In this document: positions 58,769 through 64,000 of the stretch, piece after piece
How positions within the stretch are numbered: position 1 is the first letter of the stretch
How the letters are laid out: every line of letters starts with the position of its first letter
From: Parastagonospora avenae f. sp. tritici 18332-5
Lineage: Eukaryota; Ascomycota; Dothideomycetes; Pleosporales; Phaeosphaeriaceae
Direction: 5' to 3'
Length of the DNA: 64,000 nt
Assembly: GCA_022559985.1 (NCBI GenBank)
Contig: JAFJTR010000055.1
Coordinates: 124,001-188,000, forward strand
Notes under the pieces: model-generated
Database searches by the model: none
Told to the model about the DNA's origin: nothing
What the model saw: the letters and a program-made list of their open reading frames with translations, nothing else
Translations under genes and position numbers: made by a program

Positions 58769-60710
58769 ATGGCTAGCACCACGCCGACCGCACTACCCAA
58801 CTACCCCGACCGCTCAGTGAAAGACGGCTCGCCCGAACCGTCCGCAGTCCCCAGCGTAGCAAACAGCGACCAACCACGCCGCACCTCGTTCAATTTTCTG
58901 AGACGTGTACGAGAAACCCGCCCGCGGAATGCATGTGCGACACTCGCTGACTTGTAGATCGATATTTTAGAAGAGCTCCGCAGAAGCTCGTAGCACCAGC
59001 AGAAGCGCGTCCGGCAGCAAAATGAGCAGGAAACAGAAAGCGCTCGCCCAGGAGGAGGCGCAGAGGAAAGCGAGGGAAGCCGCGATGCTGCCACGACAAC
59101 CCCCGCGCCTACCCTCGCACTCGGCCCTCCCCCAGATTGAGTCTTTTGGCGGCGAAGCATACCGCCCCGACTCGGTGGCCATTGTCTCCAACAAGGTCGG
59201 CAACTACACGCACAACTTCAGCAGGCCGTCCGTCGACTCGCACAGAATGGCGTCCCAGCCCGACCCCCACGCCGTTGCGCCGCCCATGCCAGCCAACGCG
59301 TCGGCCACGTACATGGACTTCGATCCCTACCCGCGCACCGAGAGCATGACCCACCGCGGGCGCTACAGCTATGCCAGCAGCCAGATCAGCACCGTCAACA
59401 GCCCGCGTCGCGTGCGGAGGAGGAAGGACCCCACTCCCTTCAAGTAGGCTGCTCGAAACTAGCATGGCAACTTTCGCTAACAAGCCCGCAGCATCCTCGT
59501 CATCGGCACAAAGAACTGCGGCAAGTCCTCGTTCATCGAGTTTCTCCGCACCGCGCTCGCACTGCCCAAGAAGAAGCGCCCCAACACCCCCTCCCCACCC
59601 GCCACCGCCGTCGGCGAGGACTCGACCTTCACCTCGCAGTATCTCGAAACCGAAGTCGACGGCGAGCGCGTCGGCGTCACGCTATGGGACTCTGAAGGGC
59701 TGGAGAAGAATGTCGTCGACTTCCAGCTGCCCATCGTGACTTCTTTCCTCGAGAGCAAGTTCGAGGACACTTTTGGCGAAGAGCAGAAGGTCGTGCGTGC
59801 TCCTGGTGTGAAGGACACCCATATCCATTGCGTCTTCCTCGTGCTGGATCCCGCGCGTTTGGACCAGAACATTGCAGAGGCGCGCAAACGCTCCAACGTC
59901 GTAAAGGCCGGAAGCGCCATCTTTGGCGGTCTCGACGAGAACCTCGACCTGAACGTGCTCCGCGAGTTGCAAGGAAAGACTACCGTCATCCCAGTCATCA
60001 GCAAAGCAGACACCATCACTGGAGCTCACATGCGCCACTTGAAGAGGATGGTCTGGGACACACTCAAGCGCGAAAAGCTGGACCCTCTCGAAGCTTTACA
60101 CTTGGACATGGACGACGAGGACGATTTCGACAAACTCGACGAGCGTGATGAGGATGGCTACAACTCCTCCGGCAGCGAAGGCAAGCCAGATATTCTGAAC
60201 AAGATTCTCGAGCGGTCCTCTTCCGAAGCTGCCCGGTCAATCGGCTCCGCTGATTCTAACGGATCAAACTCACCACCGACCTCCCCACCCAGCGCAAAGA
60301 AGAACCACAGCCGCAAGCCATCAGCCATGTCTGCTTCAATCAAGGCCGAGGACTCGGACGTGCCTTTCCTCCCGCTCAGCATCATATCTCCGGATGTCTA
60401 CGAGCCTGAGGTCATTGGGCGCCAGTTTCCCTGGGGCTTTGCCGATCCGTACAATCCCGAGCATTGCGATTTCGTCAAGCTGCGTGAGAGCGTCTTCAGC
60501 GAATGGCGTGCTGAGCTACGTGAGGCCTCTCGCGAGCAGTGGTACGAAGGCTGGAGGACGCTCCGCTTGGAGAAGGGCAACAACAGGCGACGAGTTGCAA
60601 CATCAGATGGACCCGCTATGCGAGGTCTCAGCGTCCCGGCAGCCAACGGCCGCGCCTCCAGTGCCGGCGGAGGTCGTGAGTACCGTCAGCACCGCAGTGT
60701 GCCTGTCTAG
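58769..60710 (+). CDS. aspE: group-5 septin AspE
   Basis: Exons are 58769-58906, 58971-59443 and 59492-60710, 609 residues. The Ser/Pro/Arg-rich N-terminus ends in RRKDPTPFN, and the GTPase domain begins at about residue 204: NILVIGTKNCGKSSF (G1 P-loop), LWDSEGLE (G3), VIPVISKADTITG (G4, SKAD for AKAD). An acidic insertion (LDMDDEDDFDKLDERDEDG) and a Ser-rich loop follow, then PLSIISPDVYEPEVIGRQFP and WGFADPYNPEHCDF near the septin unique element. AspE is the filamentous-fungus-specific septin that supports higher-order septin assembly. There is no C-terminal coiled coil, as expected for group 5. The first intron's acceptor, TTTTAG at 58965-58970, is chosen by frame; an earlier TGTAG could compete. 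Confidence 0.92.
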
Positions 60711-61425
60711 TCTAGCGGAGAACAGACTTCGGGCAGGACGGATCGAGCAACCATGATCGGCGTACCACACGAACAGTATCTGATGATATACCCCCGACTT
60801 GGTATCTGGACATACTCAGTCGACCATACCTCCCCATCTGACGACGAACTCTTGGCATTTGTTTTTATTTGACATGTTTGTTTGTCGGCATTGCGTGTTA
60901 AAGCTTGCGTTCATACCCCTTTTCTTTTATCGTCTATATGTAGGAACAATTACCTTCGACCTCGCTGTCATTACACCAGACTCGTTCTGGAAATGGCTGT
61001 ACGCTGGGCGTAATTTGTGGTGGACAGAATGTCAGTAGTACCACGTGAGAGGCAGCTGAGTACTTGCCTATTTAAAACGAACAAATTCAATCAGTAGCTT
61101 TTGCAACTCTTCTCTTCTATATGTGCCTCACCTTAATGCCTGATAATGTCAGGACAACAACCTGAAGCCCAGACTGACTCGGTCGAAGACCCCGGATTTC
61201 CCGCACCCCAGCACTTTATCGCCGAACCGAGGCCCAGGAACGCGTCTGCGGGGGCTCACAGTTCACGAACCGGCGCCTCCAGATGTGAGAACTTTACTAT
61301 CTGCACGCGCTGGCATCATCTTTTTTCTAGCTATAGGCTCCCAAACTTCCACGACCCCATTTCGCATCATACACAGGGAATACCTTATCGAAAGCGACTG
61401 CCATTCGAACACGGCCTCACGCACC
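60711..61425. other. intergenic region between septin and enoyl-CoA isomerase
   Basis: This 715-nt stretch contains a CACGTG E-box at 61042-61047 and a TATTTAAA at 61069-61076, possible promoter elements of the enoyl-CoA gene about 350 nt before its ATG. No coding exon is supported. Confidence 0.4.
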
Positions 61426-62644
61426 ATGTCGTCCCCATCCTACCCCGACATCGACTTCACCATCAAAGGCAAAATCGGGATAATCAAGGTCCTCATCCCC
61501 CTCATAATGCACAGAAGAACCTCCTCCGCTGACGTCCGAAACCGCAGTTCAACCGCCCCAAATCCCTCAACTCCTTCGGCGGCTCACTGATCCCGTCGAC
61601 CATCGCCGCGCTGCGCGTGCTCAACACGCACCCGGACACCATCTTCACGGTGCTCACGGGCGAAGGGCGGTTTTTCTCGGCGGGTGCGGATGTCAAAGGT
61701 ATCGCTGGGGTGAATGTATGTTTCCGCGCCTCGCTGATTGATGTGAAAGCGTCGGCTGATCGGAATGTGCAGGATGGCGATGCCAATGCCAGCGATGCGG
61801 AGAAGAAGTTGGGGCTCATTGGGCGGTTTAGCTATGGTGTGTTATCTTCCCACGCCAGATTGAAGGGAAGTGGGGATATGGATGTGTGGCTAACAAGGGG
61901 ATGATGATAGCGCAGGAGTTGCTGAGGAGCATGATCGACCATACCAAAGTGCTCATTCTCGCGCTTAATGGGCCGGCGGTTGGTGGTGGCGCGGCGTGGT
62001 TCCCTGGTATTGCGGATATCGTGCTGGCGTCCAACACGGCGTGGTTGCAATGTCCGTTTTCTGGGTACGTAGGCCTGTCTCCCTTCAAAGTACTCTGCTG
62101 CCGAGGAGTATATGAGAAGTGGTGGCTTGATCATTTGTAACATGAGGCAGCGGACACGTTTGTGAGAACATTGTGCTAACATCTACCTAGTATGTCCTGT
62201 TGCAGTATCCTTGACACCCACGCACGAATTTAAACTAATTCCCCCTTATCTCTTGGACTTGTGCCAGAGAACGGCTCCGCCCTCTCCTTCGCACAATCAA
62301 TCGGCATCCACCGCGCCAACGACTTCCTCATGTTCGGCCGCAAACTCTCTGCGCAGGAATTGCTCGACGCAGGCATGTACAACTACGTCTGGGACACCAC
62401 GGGCGACGCGTTCCAGCAAAAAGTCGTGTCGTTCTTGGAAGAGCAGCTAGCAGATAAAGACGGCAAGAGCATGATTGAAATGAAGCGCTTGCAGAACGCG
62501 CCAATCCGCGACCAGCGCATGATAGCGGTAGTAAATGCCGTGGACGCATTAGCCGAGCGATTCGTCGAGGGTGCACCGAAGGCGAGGTTTGAAATGAAGG
62601 TGAAGGAGTTGGAAGAGAAGAGTAAGGCGAGGGCGAAGATTTGA
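61426..62644 (+). CDS. enoyl-CoA hydratase/isomerase (peroxisomal Eci-type)
   Basis: Exons 1-4 are 61426-61488, 61548-61715, 61773-61836 and 61911-62064. The last coding part starts at about 62251 and ends at 62644, about 280 residues. The crotonase core is clear: FNRPKSLNSFGGSLIPSTI, GRFFSAGADVKG (oxyanion loop), ALNGPAVGGGAAWFPGIADI, LGLVPENGSALSFAQSIG (catalytic Glu in VPEN) and RKLSAQELLDAGM. The protein probably isomerises unsaturated enoyl-CoA in fatty-acid beta-oxidation. No C-terminal PTS1 is seen; the last residues are ARAKI. The fourth intron is anomalous: after donor GTACGT at 62065 the family needs a new exon beginning T-CTT-GGA at 62251, but no AG lies in front of it. Canonical alternatives give either an in-frame microexon (62191-62204) or a nested intron that drops LGLVP. 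The gene may be functional with unusual splicing or may be newly damaged. Confidence 0.8.
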
Positions 62645-62710
62645 GTGGAGGCTGGCTGCCCTTCGCGCACGTTGTTACATTGGATATCAGAACAGTTAAT
62701 GTGACCATGT

Positions 62711-64000
62711 CTATCCCTCAAATACCCCATGCTGTAATTCCACGCCAAAGTCCTTGGCCATGGCTTTCATGTGGCTCTCAATATCGTCCTCCATGCCGCC
62801 TCCAAAACCCGTCAATTGCTTGATGCGACTCCAGTAAAAGGCAAAGTCGGTCAGGACCAACACACACCTAAATCGTAAGTGCTTGACCCAGTTCTTCCAC
62901 CTCTCACTATACGCAAGATCAGGGCTTTCTGTAAGTGCTCTCGACGCCCACAAGCCCGTAATTTTGATCCTGTTGACCGGCGACCCGAGGAATTGGTTGT
63001 TGCCTTGGACGATGCGCAAGTTGCGGCCGATGAAGATGAGTTCCTGGGGCCACTTCTTGTCGTCTGCGAGCATGAGTTTGATCGCATCCCTGCCCCTCGA
63101 CTGCATCTGGAACGCGCGTTCAGCTTGGTCTTTGCCTTCCCAGCCTTTCTTGAGCTCGTTGGCTACGCTGTTGTCTCCACCCTGGTAAGGGCGCATGAGC
63201 GTTGCAGAAGCGAAAATGTCTGCGTGTCCCACGCCCCAGCCCGTGGCGATATCTTGGATGGTGGCATTGTCGAATGCGAGCAGTGACTTCCAGAACAGGC
63301 AGTATTGGTGTCGAAAATCGGGATTCATGCGGATGTAGAGGCCGTGGTCGATGAGGACGACTTCGGGCTGGCCGTTGGGAAGGCGGCGGACGAAGATGTT
63401 GCCTGGGTGCGGATCGCAGTGGACAATGCCCCATAGGAACATTTGTGCGGAGAAGAGGTCGACAATCGTAGTCATCGTGGTCTTCAATGAGACGCCCAAA
63501 CCGCCCTTGTGGTTCTTACCCTTCCAGTCTGAGCGATCTGGCTTTAGAGCAGTGTGTACTGGCGCATCTGGTGGGAAATGTGTGTCGACATTCTTATTGC
63601 CCTTTGCAATCGGTGGCAATTGCCTGCCTCCTGATCCTGGACTGCCTGTCCGCCAGCCTCCCTGCCAGGAATTCGTAATGCCCTCCTTGTCCCACAACCG
63701 TATGCCTTCTATCCATTCCGCTGTCATGACGCGTTTACTCGAGAGCTCTCGGTAGACAGCGGGTATGTACACTCTTCCAGCCAAGCGCTTCTCATTGTGT
63801 ACGAGGTTACGCATCTCCTCCGCGTTGTTGGCTTCGTTCTCGAAGTCGGTTTCGAGCATGAGACGTTCGGTGATGTACGGGACGAGGGTATAGATGGGTA
63901 TGCCGAACCACCACGTATATGCCTTCGCCACGACCTTGAAGGCCCACAGATCCCAGCCTACTTGCTGCACGATCTCCCTCTTCTGGATCTTGATAGCAAC
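62711..64000 (-). CDS. ABC1/UbiB-type atypical kinase (Mcp2/ADCK1-like), 5' partial
   Basis: The frame is open from the right window edge to the stop at 62711, giving 429 residues of the C-terminal two-thirds. The nucleotide-binding Lys lies in the first codons (VAIKIQKREI). The helix-C equivalent is ETDFENEANNAEEMRNLV; the catalytic loop is GIVHCDPHPGNIFVR; the metal-binding motif is LIDHGLY (DHG replacing DFG). The AxAxAxxxQ/KxGQ region that marks the family lies outside the window. The composition resembles the mitochondrial inner-membrane Mcp2/ADCK1 branch (WDLWAFKVVAKAYTWWF), which helps distribute coenzyme Q and keeps lipid homeostasis. An insert of about 50 residues (SWQGGWRTGSPGSGGRQLPP) separates the lobes. 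There is no intron in the visible part. Confidence 0.88.
   Translation of the reverse strand, partial: VAIKIQKREIVQQVGWDLWAFKVVAKAYTWWFGIPIYTLVPYITERLMLETDFENEANNAEEMRNLVHNEKRLAGRVYIPAVYRELSSKRVMTAEWIEGIRLWDKEGITNSWQGGWRTGSPGSGGRQLPPIAKGNKNVDTHFPPDAPVHTALKPDRSDWKGKNHKGGLGVSLKTTMTTIVDLFSAQMFLWGIVHCDPHPGNIFVRRLPNGQPEVVLIDHGLYIRMNPDFRHQYCLFWKSLLAFDNATIQDIATGWGVGHADIFASATLMRPYQGGDNSVANELKKGWEGKDQAERAFQMQSRGRDAIKLMLADDKKWPQELIFIGRNLRIVQGNNQFLGSPVNRIKITGLWASRALTESPDLAYSERWKNWVKHLRFRCVLVLTDFAFYWSRIKQLTGFGGGMEDDIESHMKAMAKDFGVELQHGVFEG

Noticed and set aside
61146..61425. Open frame before the enoyl-CoA isomerase ATG (MSGQQPEAQTDSVED...)
   Set aside because: No family similarity and it does not join the isomerase frame; treated as 5' flank.
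1..64000. tRNA, rRNA, CRISPR array or prokaryotic operon signals
   Set aside because: No B-box/cloverleaf pattern, rRNA core or regularly spaced repeats were found; intron-rich genes with long spacers exclude a prokaryote.

Overview
The window is nuclear DNA of a filamentous ascomycete (Pezizomycotina), most likely a Dothideomycete. This rests on many short GT-AG introns of about 50 nt with CTAAC/CTGAC-type branch sites, long 5' and 3' flanks, no operons, and fungus-specific families: a group-5 septin, a TOK potassium channel, a HET/NB-ARC/TPR NOD-like receptor, a cAMP-receptor-like GPCR, Sos7 and Afi1. I reassembled exons by reading frame, splice signals and family conservation; exon coordinates are in each entry and have not been checked against transcripts.

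Layout. 1-10 kb: partial 2EXR-like gene, a broken secreted-protein pseudogene, an AT-hook/membrane protein, a patatin-type lipase (Tgl3/4/5 family) and a large disordered coiled-coil protein. 11-16 kb: HET-NB-ARC-TPR receptor and a cytochrome b5-domain protein. 16.6-24 kb: nicotinate phosphoribosyltransferase, a plasma-membrane Qa-SNARE (Sso type), an RS-rich NKAPD1-like protein divergent from kinetochore protein Sos7, then a cytochrome b561-like membrane protein with a long proline-rich tail (to 26.3 kb). 27.9-30.2 kb: Zn2Cys6 transcription factor. 30.2-34.9 kb: gene desert ending in a small tandem repeat. 34.9-43.9 kb: single-pass membrane protein, TOK channel, Afi1-like DENN protein divergent from an EF-hand light-chain-like protein, and secreted Vps62-like protein. 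45-50.7 kb: GNAT acetyltransferase, F-box protein, GPCR. 53-57 kb: secreted histidine-phosphatase-like protein and a P450. 58.8-64 kb: AspE septin, enoyl-CoA hydratase/isomerase, and a partial ABC1/UbiB-type kinase (Mcp2/ADCK1-like).

The genes are mostly unrelated housekeeping and signalling functions, not a metabolic cluster. Shared themes are membrane trafficking and polarity (Sso SNARE, Afi1, septin, EF-hand protein), lipid metabolism (patatin lipase, enoyl-CoA isomerase, UbiB kinase) and environmental sensing (GPCR, TOK, NLR). I see no clear new multi-gene system. The most unusual things are at gene-structure level: a NOD-like receptor whose canonical splice pair gives a frameshift at an invariant motif, an enoyl-CoA isomerase whose catalytic LGLVPE motif has no usable acceptor in front of it (possible nested intron), a pseudogene with two separate lesions, and a zinc-cluster intron whose retention would keep the frame but break the DNA-binding domain.
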